Of a stretch of 61,924 nt of DNA, positions 1 through 11,161 are shown piece by piece. Where the stretch lies: contig WTGU01000084.1 in NCBI GenBank assembly GCA_011523425.1, forward strand, positions 1-61,924, written 5' to 3'. The DNA is from Alphaproteobacteria bacterium (GTDB lineage: Bacteria > Pseudomonadota > Alphaproteobacteria > UBA828). The notes under the pieces were generated by a model. That model ran no database searches, was not told the origin of the DNA, and was given only the letters and a program-made list of their open reading frames with translations. Position numbers and translations under genes: made by a program. Positions within the stretch are counted from its first letter, which is position 1; each line of letters starts with the position of its first letter.

Positions 1-4
1 CTAT

Positions 5-28
5 CCCCCTCCTCCCAGGAGGAGGGGG
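5..28. repeat. Extragenic palindrome (perfect hairpin)
   Basis: An 11-base arm of C and T (5-15) is followed two bases later by its exact reverse complement (18-28). It sits beyond the 3' end of ubiH together with a second, larger palindrome at 54-82. No T-tract follows on either strand, so it resembles a dispersed extragenic palindrome more than a classical terminator. Confidence 0.6.
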
Positions 29-53
29 AACGAAAGCGGCGCCACGCTTCTCT

Positions 54-82
54 CCCTCTCCTCCCCGCCGGGGAGGAGAGGG
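54..82. repeat. Extragenic palindrome with 13-bp perfect arms
   Basis: Arm 54-66 is the exact reverse complement of arm 70-82, with a 3-base GCC loop. This CCTCTCC/GGAGAGG type of palindrome is a frequent dispersed element in GC-rich proteobacterial genomes (established knowledge). Function here is unknown; it may protect or terminate transcripts arriving from either side. Confidence 0.6.
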
Positions 83-142
83 CCGGGGAGAGGTGGGGTT
101 TCCGGCACGCGCTGCGTAAGGAAATGAGTGCGTGCGGCCGTT

Positions 143-175
143 GAGCACGATCCCGTCCAGTCGGATCGTGCTCTA
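143..175 (-). repeat. Stop-codon-donating hairpin at the 3' end of ubiH
   Basis: Bases 143-153 (GAGCACGATCC) are the exact reverse complement of 163-173, separated by 9 bases. Read on the minus strand the element starts TAGAGCACGATCC, and its TAG (175-173) is the stop codon of ubiH. The same TAGAGC start occurs in the two longer elements at 27311 and 60581. No T-run follows, so it is not a typical intrinsic terminator. Confidence 0.6.
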
Positions 176-1405
176 AAGCGGCTCGCCGCGGGCGAGGCGC
201 GGTAGGTCGCCGGCGAGCCCCATGGCGTGGCGCATGAAGAAGCGCTTGACCGGCGGCAGCTCGTTGACTGCCGCGAGGCCGACGTCGCGGACCAGACGCA
301 GGCCCTGGCTCTCGTTCGAGAACAGCCTGTTCAGCCCGTCGGTCACCGCGATCAGCACCACGGAATCGAAGCGCCGCCGGCGCTGATAGCGGGTGAGCAC
401 GTCGCTCCCGCCGATGTCGAGGCCGAGGCGCGCGCGGTCGACCACCAGCTCGGCCAGCACCGCGGCGTCGCGGATGCCGAGGTTGAAGCCCTGGCCGGCG
501 AGCGGGTGGATGGCGTGCGCCGCATCGCCCGCGAGCGCGAGCCTGGGCGCGACGTAGCGCTTCGCGTGGGTGAGCGCGAGGGGATAGCTCCAGCGCGGGC
601 CGACCGGCTCCAGCGCGCCGAGGAAGTCGCCGAAGCGCAGCCCCAGCTCGCGCGCGAAGACGGCGTGGGGCGCCTCCAGCAGGGCGGGCGCCAGGCCTGC
701 GCGCTCGGTCCACACCAGGGAGGAGCGGTCGCCGGTCATGGGCAGGATGGCGAAGGGGCCGGCCGGCAGGAAGCGCTCGTGCGCGATGCCCCGGTGCGCC
801 CGCTCGTGCGCCACGGTGCAGACGATGCCCGTCTGCTCGTAGGACCAGCGCACGGTCTCGATTCCGGCGGCCTCCCGCAGTCGGGAGCGGGCGCCGTCGG
901 CGGCGACGGCGAGCCGCGCCCTCACGCATCTCCCGTCCGCGAGCCTGGCGAGCGTCGCGCCCGGCGCGGGCTCCAGCGCCTCCACCGAGGCGGGCGCGAG
1001 ATGGCGGAGCGAGGGCAGCCTCGCGGCGTGCGCGATCAGGCCGGCGCGGATGGCGCGGTTCTCGACGATGAAGCCGAGCGGGCCCGCGCCCACGTCCTTG
1101 TGGTCGTAGTGCAGGAAGAGCGGCGCGTCGCCGTCGGAGACGCGGATCTCCAGGATCGGCTGGGCGTCCCCCGCCAACGCCGGCCACAGGCCGATGGCGT
1201 CGAGCACGCGCTTCGAGCCGAGCGCGATCGACGAGACCCTGCCGTCGAACGCGGCGTCCTTCATCGCCGCAGGCGCAGCACCATCCACCACGACCGTCTC
1301 GATCCCGGCGCCGGCGAGCGCGGTGCCGAGCGTGAGCCCGACGAGGCCGCCGCCGATGACGACGACGTCGCTCTCGATCCGCTCTCCCGAGTCAGCCGCC
1401 GCCAT
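173..1405 (-). CDS. ubiH: UbiH/UbiF/Coq6-family FAD-dependent hydroxylase
   Basis: A 410-residue flavoprotein monooxygenase that hydroxylates the aromatic ring of a polyprenylated ubiquinone precursor, using NAD(P)H, O2 and FAD, probably at the inner membrane. The N-terminal Rossmann motif VVIGGGLVGLT is near residues 15-25. The family signature LAGDAAHAIHPLAGQGFNLG, which contacts the FAD ribityl chain, lies around residue 290. The length is normal for the family. The ATG at 1405-1403 sits directly before the acidic lead-in to the Rossmann strand. UbiH, UbiF, UbiI and the broad-range UbiL/UbiM enzymes cannot be separated by eye, so the ring position is not assigned. The stop codon lies inside the hairpin at 143-175. 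Upstream is a 540-bp gene-free region carrying a phased repeat array. Confidence 0.88.
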   Translation of the reverse strand: MAAADSGERIESDVVVIGGGLVGLTLGTALAGAGIETVVVDGAAPAAMKDAAFDGRVSSIALGSKRVLDAIGLWPALAGDAQPILEIRVSDGDAPLFLHYDHKDVGAGPLGFIVENRAIRAGLIAHAARLPSLRHLAPASVEALEPAPGATLARLADGRCVRARLAVAADGARSRLREAAGIETVRWSYEQTGIVCTVAHERAHRGIAHERFLPAGPFAILPMTGDRSSLVWTERAGLAPALLEAPHAVFARELGLRFGDFLGALEPVGPRWSYPLALTHAKRYVAPRLALAGDAAHAIHPLAGQGFNLGIRDAAVLAELVVDRARLGLDIGGSDVLTRYQRRRRFDSVVLIAVTDGLNRLFSNESQGLRLVRDVGLAAVNELPPVKRFFMRHAMGLAGDLPRLARGEPL

Positions 1406-1945
1406 GCCCCGTCACGCTTACCCCCCGGTCGCAGAGGGGCTCATCCTAGCCCGGATCGCGTCGGGCCGGGCCAGCGGTGTGCCGCCTCCGCCGGGCGCGA
1501 GGGACCCCGAACAATGGTGCGGTGCACGGCGCGACACGCAGGCGCAATGATCGCGCCATGCAGCGCGCAAGAGAACGGGGCGGGGCAGACGGGGCGACGG
1601 GGGGAGCCGCCCGTCGCCACCTCTCGGTCGCGGGATTCATCCCGGAAACCTGCCCCGATATCCCAGCGGAATCCCACCTTCTTCGGAAAATGTCCCGCGT
1701 TGAATCCCTTGCGATCCCGGCGAATCCCGGCAAAGGGGGGGCACTGCCGAATCCCACTTTCGCGCCCCGCGTCCGGGTCCGCCGCACGCACTCCGTCACC
1801 GCCGCCGTTCGACCCCCGGCTGTGCCGCATAGAGTGCCGTTTGTGCCGCTTTGTCCCGGGACATCCCGCATAGAAAACGGGGGGGCTGTGCCACGTTGCG
1901 CCCCCGCCGCCCGGCCGCGCATCGCGCAGGCGGCGTGGCAGGAGG
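1406..1945. other. Gene-free 540-bp region with phased repeats
   Basis: This region lies upstream of ubiH and downstream of the amidotransferase-like gene, both on the minus strand. Open frames exist on both strands but their translations are Arg/Pro-rich and unlike any family I recognise. The recognisable content is an array of TCCC/ATCCC and TGCCG boxes at roughly 10-bp spacing (1661-1868) and a perfect 12-bp palindrome TGTCCCGGGACA at 1852-1863. Confidence 0.6.
1661..1868 (-). repeat. Helically phased GGGAT-type direct repeat array
   Basis: On the plus strand ATCCC occurs at 1704, 1714 and 1724, exactly 10 bp apart with 5-bp spacers. Further TCCC boxes are at 1661, 1672, 1693 and 1752. 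A second block has GTGCCG at 1822, 1834 and 1843, then GTCCCG at 1853 and ATCCCG at 1863. Read on the minus strand this is GGGAT-N5-GGGAT-N5-GGGAT, an architecture like the TGGG-N5 tandem boxes bound by MraZ (known family behaviour). The array lies upstream of ubiH; no mraZ is present in the window. Confidence 0.45.
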
Positions 1946-2659
1946 CTAACGACCGCAGGCCTCGATCAGCGAGCGGAAGATGCGCGCATCGCCGGGGTCG
2001 ATGGCGTACTCCGGGTGCCACTGCACGCCGATGAACCAGCTGTGCGCCGGGTCCTCGATGCCCTCGATCACGCCGTCGGGCGCGCGGGCGTTGACGACGA
2101 GGCCGGGCGCCGCCTCTGCGACCGCCTGGTGGTGGGCGCTGTTCACCGCCATGGTGCCGCTGCCGACGATGGTCCCGAGCCGGCTTGCGGCCTCGAGCGA
2201 GACCGCATGCCCCGGCTCCGTGCGGGGGTTGGGCTGCTCGTGCGCGAGCGCGTCCGGCACCGCGTCGGGGATGTGCTGGATCAGGGTGCCGCCGAGCGCC
2301 ACGTTCATGAGCTGCTGGCCGCCGCAGATGCCGAGCGAGGGCACCGATGAGTCGTGGGCAGCCCGGGTGATCGCGAGCTCGAAGGCGGTCCGCCGGTCCT
2401 TGGTGGTGACCGTCTCGTGCCGGGTCGCGGCGCCGAAGAGCGCCGGGTCCACGTCGAAGGCGCCGCCGGTGATGACGAGGCCGTCCACCGTCTCCAGGTA
2501 GCGCGCGGCGAGGTCCGGCTCGTGCGGCAGGGCCACGGGAACCCCGCCGGCCGCGACGATGGCCGTGCAGTAGTTCTCGCGGATCGCGTACCAGGGCTCG
2601 CCGGAGTAGCCGCCGGGCGGCTCCGAATCGAGGGTGAGGCCGATGACGGGCCGGACCAT
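1946..2659 (-). CDS. Peptidase C26 gamma-glutamyl hydrolase (PuuD-like)
   Basis: A 237-residue class I glutamine amidotransferase-fold hydrolase of the gamma-glutamyl-gamma-aminobutyrate hydrolase group, which cleaves gamma-glutamyl amides in the cytoplasm, for example in putrescine catabolism. The nucleophile elbow LGICGGQQ puts the catalytic Cys at residue 112. The partner motif WHPEY gives His215 and Glu217, completing the triad. The N-terminal PVIGLTLD strand and the motif TGGAFDVDP (about residues 64-72) fit the family. The start at 2659 gives the expected N-terminus MVRPVIGLT. No other putrescine genes are adjacent, so the true substrate is open. Confidence 0.85.
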   Translation of the reverse strand: MVRPVIGLTLDSEPPGGYSGEPWYAIRENYCTAIVAAGGVPVALPHEPDLAARYLETVDGLVITGGAFDVDPALFGAATRHETVTTKDRRTAFELAITRAAHDSSVPSLGICGGQQLMNVALGGTLIQHIPDAVPDALAHEQPNPRTEPGHAVSLEAASRLGTIVGSGTMAVNSAHHQAVAEAAPGLVVNARAPDGVIEGIEDPAHSWFIGVQWHPEYAIDPGDARIFRSLIEACGR

Positions 2660-2780
2660 CGGCGGAGTCTAGGAGCGCCCCGGAACCGTCGCAACCGACG
2701 CTCGCCCCGGCAGGCGCATCTCGCCGCGACGCGTCGCTTCGGGCCTTGACCCCCCGCAGGGGTAGCCGGACCCTGCGGCA

Positions 2781-3239
2781 ATGGGGAAGGAGCCACCATC
2801 GCCGATGGACCTGGCACTGGCCGAAGCCGAGGCGGCGGCGGCGCGGGGCGAGGTGCCGGTGGGTGCGGTCGTGGTCGACGGGCGGAGCGGCGCCGTGCTG
2901 GCGCGGGCCGGCAATCGCACGGAGGCCGCCAACGACCCGACGGCGCACGCCGAGATGCTGGCCATCCGCGCCGCAGCGGCGGCGCGCGGCTCGGCCCGGC
3001 TCCCGGACTGCGACATCTACGTCACGCTGGAGCCCTGCGCCATGTGCGCGCAGGCGATCGCCTTCGCCCGCCTGCGCCGGCTCTATTTCGGTGCGCCCGA
3101 TCCCAAGGGCGGCGGGGTCGAGCACGGCGCCCGCATCTTCGCGCAGCCCACCTGCCATCACCGGCCCGAGGTGATCGGCGGCATTCGCGAGAGCCGCGCC
3201 GCCGCGCTGCTCCGCGCCTTCTTCGCGGCGCGCCGATAG
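2781..3239 (+). CDS. tadA: tRNA-specific adenosine deaminase TadA
   Basis: A 152-residue zinc deaminase expected to convert adenosine-34 to inosine in tRNA-Arg(ACG). The zinc and proton-shuttle motif HAE is at residues 56-58, and the PCAMC motif gives the other zinc ligands at Cys86 and Cys89. PVGAVVVDG (about 26-34) and the C-terminal ARIFAQP stretch are typical of TadA. The ATG at 2781 follows GGGGAAGGAG-like purine sequence; an internal start at residue 9 is possible. A related guanine/cytosine deaminase cannot be fully excluded, but the PCAMCAQAI context favours TadA. The gene is single and is transcribed away from the amidotransferase gene. Confidence 0.88.
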   Translation: MGKEPPSPMDLALAEAEAAAARGEVPVGAVVVDGRSGAVLARAGNRTEAANDPTAHAEMLAIRAAAAARGSARLPDCDIYVTLEPCAMCAQAIAFARLRRLYFGAPDPKGGGVEHGARIFAQPTCHHRPEVIGGIRESRAAALLRAFFAARR

Positions 3240-3252
3240 CGCCACGGCGCCG

Positions 3253-3281
3253 TTGCCGGCCGCAGGGCTAGTCTCTATAAG
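3253..3281 (+). promoter_or_regulatory. Sigma70-type promoter of ndk
   Basis: A -35 hexamer TTGCCG (3253-3258) and a -10 hexamer TATAAG (3276-3281) are separated by 17 bp. They lie 32 bp upstream of the ndk start and downstream of the tadA stop, which suggests ndk has its own transcript. Confidence 0.6.
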
Positions 3282-3312
3282 GGCCAGCCGCACATCTCTC
3301 GGGGGAGAGCCC

Positions 3313-3735
3313 ATGGCGATCGAGCGCACCCTTTCGATCATCAAGCCGGATGCCACACGCCGCAACCTGACCGGCGCCATCAACCAGCGCTTCGAGGAGG
3401 CGGGGCTCGCCATCGTCGCCCAGCGCCGGATCCGGCTGACGGAGGCGCAGGCCCGCGCCTTCTACGCGGTGCACAGCGAGCGCGCCTTCTACGACGACCT
3501 CTGCGCCTTCATGACCTCGGGCCCGGTGGTGGTTCAGGTGCTCGAGGGCGAGAACGCGGTGGATGCCAATCGCACGATCATGGGCGCCACCAACCCGGCC
3601 AACGCCGACTCCGGCACCATCCGCGCCTCCTTCGGCGAGACGGTCGAGGCCAACTCCGTGCACGGCTCGGATTCGCCCGAGAACGCCGCCATCGAGATCG
3701 CCTTCTTCTTCGCCGAGACCGACATCGTGGGGTAG
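3313..3735 (+). CDS. ndk: Nucleoside diphosphate kinase
   Basis: A 140-residue enzyme that moves the gamma-phosphate of ATP to nucleoside diphosphates through a phosphohistidine. It begins [18 protein letters not shown], the classic ndk N-terminus, and the active-site motif [12 protein letters not shown] places the phosphorylated His at residue 117. The length matches the family exactly. The reading frame is open further upstream, but the ATG at 3313 is chosen because it follows GGGGGAGAG at a good distance and matches family length. A plausible promoter lies at 3253-3281. Confidence 0.97.
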   Translation: MAIERTLSIIKPDATRRNLTGAINQRFEEAGLAIVAQRRIRLTEAQARAFYAVHSERAFYDDLCAFMTSGPVVVQVLEGENAVDANRTIMGATNPANADSGTIRASFGETVEANSVHGSDSPENAAIEIAFFFAETDIVG

Positions 3736-3802
3736 TGTCCTGATCGGGAAGTCCGTATGGCTTAGGGCTGTCCCTGCGGCCTCCCCCGCCCACCACTTCC
3801 CT

Positions 3803-3897
3803 CGTCATGCCCGGACTTGTTCCGGGCATCTCGTTCAGCCTGCACCGCCCGTCGCCAAGAACACTCGTGGATGGCCGGAATGAATCCGGCCATGACG
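3803..3897. repeat. Composite palindromic repeat with inverted ends
   Basis: The element has inverted ends CGTCATG (3803-3809) and CATGACG (3891-3897). Inside are two hairpins, each with 9-bp perfect arms and a 5-base loop: ATGCCCGGA (3807-3815) with TCCGGGCAT (3821-3829), and ATGGCCGGA (3871-3879) with TCCGGCCAT (3885-3893). CGTCATGCCCGG...CATGACG elements are widely dispersed in alphaproteobacterial intergenic DNA (established knowledge). Only one copy is in this window. Confidence 0.7.
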
Positions 3898-3979
3898 TGA
3901 CGGAGGTACGACGTGAATACACGCGAACTTCTCGGTCGGGACACTGACCCTGCGGGGCGTTGCGCCCGGCCCTCGATGC

Positions 3980-3985
3980 TATAAT
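3980..3985 (+). promoter_or_regulatory. Candidate -10 box of clpS-clpA
   Basis: A perfect TATAAT lies 72 bp upstream of the clpS ATG in otherwise GC-rich DNA. No good -35 is seen at 17 bp; TTGCGC at 3960-3965 is only 14 bp away. The call rests on the -10 match and position alone. Confidence 0.45.
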
Positions 3986-4057
3986 TTGGGCAGGTGCGCG
4001 CGGCGAACGCGGCGTGTCGCGCGCACGGCGAACGCGGTATGTGGTGCGTGGTGCGAA

Positions 4058-4384
4058 ATGTCGGATCAGCGGACATCCGGTCGGCCCGGCGACGATTCCC
4101 AGGTCATCACCAAGTCGCGCGCCGAGACCAAGAAGCCGTCGATGTACAAGGTCCTGCTGCTCAATGACGACTACACGCCGATGGAGTTCGTTGTCGTGGT
4201 GCTGATGCGGTTCTTCGGAATGGACGAGCAGCGTGCGACCACGATCATGCTTCACGTCCACCGGCGCGGCGTGGGAGTCTGCGGCGTCTATTCCTACGAG
4301 GTCGCCGAGACCAAGGTGAAACAGGTCTCCGACTTCTCCCGCCGCAACGAGCACCCGCTGCAGTGCACGATGGAGAAGGAGTAG
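4058..4384 (+). CDS. clpS: ATP-dependent Clp protease adaptor ClpS
   Basis: A 108-residue N-recognin that binds N-degron substrates and hands them to ClpAP. The core matches the family: [17 protein letters not shown] (about residues 29-45) and [15 protein letters not shown] (about 72-86), ending [10 protein letters not shown]. The N-terminal 25 residues are the usual flexible tail. The reading frame is open upstream to 3986, but the ATG at 4058 gives the expected MSDQ start and length. clpA begins 7 bp after its stop, so the two form an operon. Confidence 0.95.
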   Translation: MSDQRTSGRPGDDSQVITKSRAETKKPSMYKVLLLNDDYTPMEFVVVVLMRFFGMDEQRATTIMLHVHRRGVGVCGVYSYEVAETKVKQVSDFSRRNEHPLQCTMEKE

Positions 4385-4391
4385 CGGACGC

Positions 4392-6734
<2,343 letters not shown>

Positions 6735-6752
6735 CCGGCAGCGCAGCCGGCG

Positions 6753-7889
6753 GTGCCCATTCCCTTCCTCACCGGCCTGAGAGTCCTCGATCTCAGCCAG
6801 TACATTCCCGGCCCCTACGGGACGCTGATTCTCGCCGATCTCGGCGCAGAGGTGATCAAGGTCGAGCCGCCGGGCGGCGAGCCGATGCGGGGCGTCGGGC
6901 CGAAGGATGCGACCGGCGTCTCGGTCTGGTATCGGATGGTCAACGGCGGCAAGACGGTGGTCGAGATCGACCTCAAGTCGGAGGCGGGAAAGCGCGACTT
7001 CCGCGCCCTGGTGGAGCGCTCGGACGCCTTCCTCGAATCCTACCGGCCCGGCGTGCTCGACCGCCTCGGCTTCGGCCACGCGGCGCTGCACGAGATGAAC
7101 CCCGGCATCGTCTCCTGCTCGCTCTCCGGCTGGGGCCTCGAGGGGCCCTATCGCCTGCGCGGCGGGCACGACATCAACTACATGGGCCTGATGGGCGGGC
7201 TGGAACGCTCCGGCGTGCCCGAGCGCCCGGTGGTCTCCTTCCCGCCCACCGCCGATTTCGCGTCCGGCATGCAGGCCGCGCTCAGCATCATGGGCGGGCT
7301 GCTCGGCCGCAGCCGGAACCCGGAGGGGAAGGGCGCCACCATCGACGTCAGCATCGCCGAGACCGTGCTGCCCTGGCAGGTGTGGGCGCTGAACGGGCTC
7401 CTCCACGAGGAGTGGGACGCCAGGCGCGCGGCCCAGTTCCCGAACGGCGGCGCGGCCTTCTACAACATCTACGAGACCAGCGACGGCCGCTTCGTCACCC
7501 TCGGCGCGTTGGAGGCCAAGTTCTGGGCCAACTTCTGCACCGCCTGCGGCCGGCCGGAGTGGATCGAGCGCCAGTGGGAGCCCCGGCCGCAGGAGGCGCT
7601 GATCGGCGAGGTCTCCGCCTTCGTGCGCGCGCGGACCCTCGACGAGATGAACCGGCTGATGGAGGGGGTGGATTGCTGCTACGAGCCGGTCCATCGCCTG
7701 GAGGACGTGCCCGAGCATCCCCATATCAAGGCGCGTCAGCTCCTGCGTCGGCACGAGGAGCCCATGCCGGCCTACGAGATCCTCTTCCCCGGCTGGATCG
7801 ACGGCGCGCCGCCGCCGCCGCGCCCGCCCGTGCGCCACATGGCGGCGCCCGACCTGCTCGCCTCCTGGCAGGAGGAGGGCCGGCCATGA
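6753..7889 (+). CDS. CaiB/BaiF-family protein, alpha-methylacyl-CoA racemase-like
   Basis: A 378-residue family III CoA-transferase-fold protein. The GHDINY motif (His about residue 139), the ADFASG motif supplying an Asp about 30 residues later, and LGALEAKFW supplying a Glu match the His/Asp/Glu catalytic set known in alpha-methylacyl-CoA racemases, rather than the lone Asp nucleophile of formyl-CoA transferases. It may therefore epimerise 2-methylacyl-CoA esters. The start is GTG at 6753, giving [15 protein letters not shown], the normal family N-terminus. Its stop overlaps the gatC start by 4 bp (ATGA), so it is translationally coupled to tRNA amidation genes, an odd partner that probably reflects shared transcription only. 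Confidence 0.8.
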   Translation: MPIPFLTGLRVLDLSQYIPGPYGTLILADLGAEVIKVEPPGGEPMRGVGPKDATGVSVWYRMVNGGKTVVEIDLKSEAGKRDFRALVERSDAFLESYRPGVLDRLGFGHAALHEMNPGIVSCSLSGWGLEGPYRLRGGHDINYMGLMGGLERSGVPERPVVSFPPTADFASGMQAALSIMGGLLGRSRNPEGKGATIDVSIAETVLPWQVWALNGLLHEEWDARRAAQFPNGGAAFYNIYETSDGRFVTLGALEAKFWANFCTACGRPEWIERQWEPRPQEALIGEVSAFVRARTLDEMNRLMEGVDCCYEPVHRLEDVPEHPHIKARQLLRRHEEPMPAYEILFPGWIDGAPPPPRPPVRHMAAPDLLASWQEEGRP

Positions 7890-8173
7890 GCATCGACAGG
7901 GACACCGTTCTCAGGATCGCCCGGCTCTCGCGCATCGCCATGGAGGAGGACGCGCTCGCGCCCATGGCCGACGAGCTGAACGGAATCCTCGCCTGGGTCG
8001 AGCAGCTCGACGAGGTCGATACCGAGGGCGTGGAGCCGATGACCGGCGCCATCGCGGCTGCGCTGCCGCAGCGCGAGGACAGCGCCGAGGACGGCGCGTC
8101 CACCGACGATCTGCTCGCCAACGCGCCGGACGCCGACGACGGCTTCTTCGTCGTCCCCAGGGTGGTCGAGTGA
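7886..8173 (+). CDS. gatC: Asp/Glu-tRNA amidotransferase subunit C
   Basis: A 95-residue GatC, the small subunit that clamps GatA to GatB in the complex making Gln-tRNA(Gln) and Asn-tRNA(Asn) from misacylated tRNAs. It begins [19 protein letters not shown] and contains [20 protein letters not shown] (about residues 32-51) and the end motif FFVVPRVVE, all typical. The ATG overlaps the upstream stop by 4 bp, and the gene overlaps the gatA GTG start by 4 bp (GTGA). Confidence 0.95.
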   Translation: MSIDRDTVLRIARLSRIAMEEDALAPMADELNGILAWVEQLDEVDTEGVEPMTGAIAAALPQREDSAEDGASTDDLLANAPDADDGFFVVPRVVE

Positions 8174-9657
8174 GCGCCCTCACCGCGCTCACCATTGCGG
8201 ACGCTCGCGCGGGCCTCGCCGCCCGCACGTTCTCGGCGCGCGAGCTGGTGGACGCGCACATCGCCGCCGTCGAGGCCGGGCGCGGGCTGAATGCCTTCGT
8301 CGCCGAGACCTTCGACCATGCGCGTGCCGGCGCGGACGCGGCCGATGCCCGCCTCGCCGCCGGCGAGGGGCGGCTGCTCGAAGGCATCCCGCTCGCAGTC
8401 AAGGACCTCTTCTGCACGAAGGGCGTGCGCAGCCAGGCCTGCTCGAAGATCCTGGAGGGCTTCGCGCCGCCCTACGAATCCACCGTCACCGCCAATCTCT
8501 GGTCCGCCGGCGCGCTCATGCTGGGCAAGACCAACATGGACGAGTTCGCCATGGGCTCGGCCAACGTGACCAGCGCGGACGGCCCGGTGGTCAACCCGTG
8601 GCGCCGGCGGGGCGAGGACAAGCCGCTGGTGCCGGGCGGAAGCTCCGGCGGCTCGGCCGCCGCCGTGGCCGCGCGTCTCTGCCTGGGCGCCACCGGCACC
8701 GACACCGGCGGCTCGATCCGCCAGCCGGCGGCCTTCTGCGGCATCGTCGGCATGAAGCCCACCTATGGCCGCTGCTCGCGCTGGGGCATGATCGCCTTCG
8801 CCTCGTCGCTCGACCAGGCCGGGCCGCTCACCCGCACCGTCGAGGACGCGGCGCTCATGCTGCAGGCGATGGCGGGCCACGACCCCAGGGATTCGACCTC
8901 CATCGACCGCCCGGTCCCCGACTACGCCGCGAGCCTCACGGGCAGCGTGCGCGACCTCACCATCGGCGTGCCGGCGGAGTACCGGATGGAGGGCATGCCG
9001 GCGGAGATCGAGGCGCTCTGGGCCGACGGCGTGCGCTGGTTCCGCGAGGCCGGCGCGACGGTCGTCGACATCTCGCTGCCGCTCACCCGATACGCGCTGC
9101 CCACCTACTACATCGTGGCGCCGGCGGAGGCCTCCTCCAACCTCGCGCGCTACGACGGCGTCCGCTACGGGCTCCGGGTGGAGGGCGACGATCCGGCCGA
9201 GATGTATGCCCGCACCCGGGCGGCGGGCTTCGGCCGCGAGGTCAGGCGGCGCATCCTGATCGGCACCTATGTGCTGTCCGCCGGCTACTACGACGCCTAC
9301 TATCTGAAGGCGCAGAAGGTGCGCACCCTCATCGCGCGCGACTTCGAGGCCGCGTTCGAGAGCGTGGACGCGGTGCTGACGCCGACCGCGCCGTTCGCCG
9401 CCTTCGCCATCGGCGAGAAGATGGACGATCCCATCGCGATGTATCTGAACGACGTGTTCACGGTGCCGGCGAGCCTCGCGGGCCTGCCCGCGATCTCGGT
9501 GCCGGCCGGGCTCACGGCGGACGGGCTGCCGCTCGGCCTGCATCTGATCGCCCGGCCCTTCGACGAGCCGACGCTCTTCCGCGCGGCAGGCGTGCTGGAG
9601 AGCGCGGCCGCCTTCGGCCACCGCCCGCCCGCGCCGGGCGAAGCCGAGGCGGCATGA
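8170..9657 (+). CDS. gatA: Asp/Glu-tRNA amidotransferase subunit A
   Basis: A 495-residue amidase-signature enzyme that releases ammonia from glutamine for transamidation. The Ser-cisSer-Lys triad is visible: KDLFCTKG near residue 78 supplies Lys, and the Gly/Ser-rich [18 protein letters not shown] (about 155-172) with [11 protein letters not shown] supplies the two serines. Length is normal. It starts at GTG 8170, overlapping gatC by 4 bp, and its stop overlaps the gatB ATG by 4 bp. The gatCAB order with overlaps indicates one tightly coupled operon. Confidence 0.96.
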   Translation: MSALTALTIADARAGLAARTFSARELVDAHIAAVEAGRGLNAFVAETFDHARAGADAADARLAAGEGRLLEGIPLAVKDLFCTKGVRSQACSKILEGFAPPYESTVTANLWSAGALMLGKTNMDEFAMGSANVTSADGPVVNPWRRRGEDKPLVPGGSSGGSAAAVAARLCLGATGTDTGGSIRQPAAFCGIVGMKPTYGRCSRWGMIAFASSLDQAGPLTRTVEDAALMLQAMAGHDPRDSTSIDRPVPDYAASLTGSVRDLTIGVPAEYRMEGMPAEIEALWADGVRWFREAGATVVDISLPLTRYALPTYYIVAPAEASSNLARYDGVRYGLRVEGDDPAEMYARTRAAGFGREVRRRILIGTYVLSAGYYDAYYLKAQKVRTLIARDFEAAFESVDAVLTPTAPFAAFAIGEKMDDPIAMYLNDVFTVPASLAGLPAISVPAGLTADGLPLGLHLIARPFDEPTLFRAAGVLESAAAFGHRPPAPGEAEAA

Positions 9658-11117
9658 GCGCGCCCGGCTACCGCATCCAAGGCCGCGAGGGCGAGTGGGA
9701 GATCGCGGTCGGCCTCGAGGTCCACGCCCAGGTGATCTCGGAGGCCAAGCTCTTCTCGTCCGCGCCCACCGCCTTCGGCGCGGAGCCCAACAGCCAGGTC
9801 TCCCTCGTCGATGCCGCGATGCCGGGCATGCTGCCGGTCATCAACCGCCACTGCGTGGCCCAGGCGGTGCGGACCGGTCTCGCGCTCGAGGCCGAGATCA
9901 ACCTGACCTCCGTGTTCGACCGCAAGAACTACTTTTATCCCGACCTGCCGCCGGGCTATCAGATCTCGCAGTATTCCCGGCCCATCGTGGGCAGGGGCCG
10001 GGTCGTGCTCGACCTGGAGGACGGCGCGCAGCGCACCGTCGGCATCACCCGGCTGCATCTGGAGATGGACGCCGGCAAGAGCATCCACGACCGCCGCGCC
10101 GACGCCACCTGCGTCGACCTCAACCGCGCGGGCGTCGCGCTGATGGAGATCGTCTCCGAGCCCGACATCAGGAGCCCGGAGGAAGCCGGCCTCTACCTGC
10201 GCAAGCTGCGCTCAATCCTCCGCTATATCGGCACCTGCGACGGCAACATGGAGCAGGGCTCGCTCAGGGCCGACGTCAACGTCTCGGTGCGCCGCCCGGG
10301 CGGGGCGCTGGGCACCCGCTGCGAGGTCAAGAACCTCAACTCCGTCCGCTTCGTGATGAAGGCGATCGAGGTCGAGGCCGCGCGCCAGGTCGAGCTGCTG
10401 GAGGACGGCGGCGCGGTGGAGCTGGAGACCCGACTCTTCGATCCGGACCGCGGCGTCACCCGCTCCATGCGCTCGAAGGAGGAGGCCCACGACTACCGCT
10501 ACTTCCCCGATCCCGACCTCCTGCCGCTCACCCTCGATCCCGCCTGGGTCGACGCCGAGCGCGCCCGGCTGCCGGAGCTGCCGGACGTGCGCAAGGCGCG
10601 CTTCATGGCCGACCACGGCCTGTCTGCCTACGACGCCGGCGTGCTGGTGGCGGCGCGGGGGATCGCGGACCTCTTCGATGAGGTGGCGGACGAGCGCGAT
10701 GCCAAGCGTGTCGCGAACTTCATCATGGGCCCGCTGTTCGGCGCGCTCAATCGGGCGGGGATCGACAACGAGGACTGTCCGGTCCCGGCAGACGCGCTGG
10801 CCGCGCTGATCGACCGGATGGCGGACGGCACCGTCTCCAACCAGGGCGCCAGCACCGTGATCCAGACGGTGGTCTCGACCGGCCGGGACGTGGACGCCAT
10901 CATCGAGGAGAAGGGGCTCCGGCAGGTGAGCGATGCCGGTGCGATCGAGGCGCTGGTGGAGCAGGTCATCGCCGACAATCCCGACAAGGTGGCCGACTAT
11001 CGCGACGGCAAGACGAAGCTCGCGGGCTGGTTCGTCGGCCAGGTGATGAAGGCGTCCGGCGGCAAGGCCAACCCGCGCGCGGTCAACGAGGCGCTGCGGG
11101 CGAGGCTCGACGGCTGA
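9654..11117 (+). CDS. gatB: Asp/Glu-tRNA amidotransferase subunit B
   Basis: A 487-residue kinase/amidotransferase subunit that phosphorylates the misacylated carboxylate and completes amidation. The motifs [12 protein letters not shown] (about residues 15-26), [20 protein letters not shown] (about 87-106) and HLEMDAGKS are diagnostic. The C-terminal YqeY-like tail domain begins near residue 330 and ends [11 protein letters not shown], as in the family. The ATG at 9654 overlaps gatA. Confidence 0.97.
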   Translation: MSAPGYRIQGREGEWEIAVGLEVHAQVISEAKLFSSAPTAFGAEPNSQVSLVDAAMPGMLPVINRHCVAQAVRTGLALEAEINLTSVFDRKNYFYPDLPPGYQISQYSRPIVGRGRVVLDLEDGAQRTVGITRLHLEMDAGKSIHDRRADATCVDLNRAGVALMEIVSEPDIRSPEEAGLYLRKLRSILRYIGTCDGNMEQGSLRADVNVSVRRPGGALGTRCEVKNLNSVRFVMKAIEVEAARQVELLEDGGAVELETRLFDPDRGVTRSMRSKEEAHDYRYFPDPDLLPLTLDPAWVDAERARLPELPDVRKARFMADHGLSAYDAGVLVAARGIADLFDEVADERDAKRVANFIMGPLFGALNRAGIDNEDCPVPADALAALIDRMADGTVSNQGASTVIQTVVSTGRDVDAIIEEKGLRQVSDAGAIEALVEQVIADNPDKVADYRDGKTKLAGWFVGQVMKASGGKANPRAVNEALRARLDG

Positions 11118-11161
11118 GCGCGCGCCGCAACCGACCACCCTGCCGGGAACGGGGCTGAGCC

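Larger units (their letters stand above)
3736..4057. other. Intergenic region ndk-clpS
   Basis: This 322-bp stretch holds no credible gene. It contains a composite palindromic repeat (3803-3897) and, nearer clpS, a perfect TATAAT hexamer at 3980-3985. Confidence 0.65.

Noticed and set aside
143-175. An intrinsic terminator for ubiH
   Set aside because: The stem is strong but no T-tract follows on the minus strand, and the arms begin at the stop codon like the longer TAGAGCG elements, so it is listed as a repeat.
1441-1830. A 129-codon minus-strand frame beside the phased array, considered as mraZ
   Set aside because: It has none of the MraZ sequence features and is Arg/Gly/Pro-rich.
1446-3413. 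A 655-codon minus-strand frame over the amidotransferase, tadA and ndk region
   Set aside because: It has no recognisable domain and conflicts with three well-supported genes.
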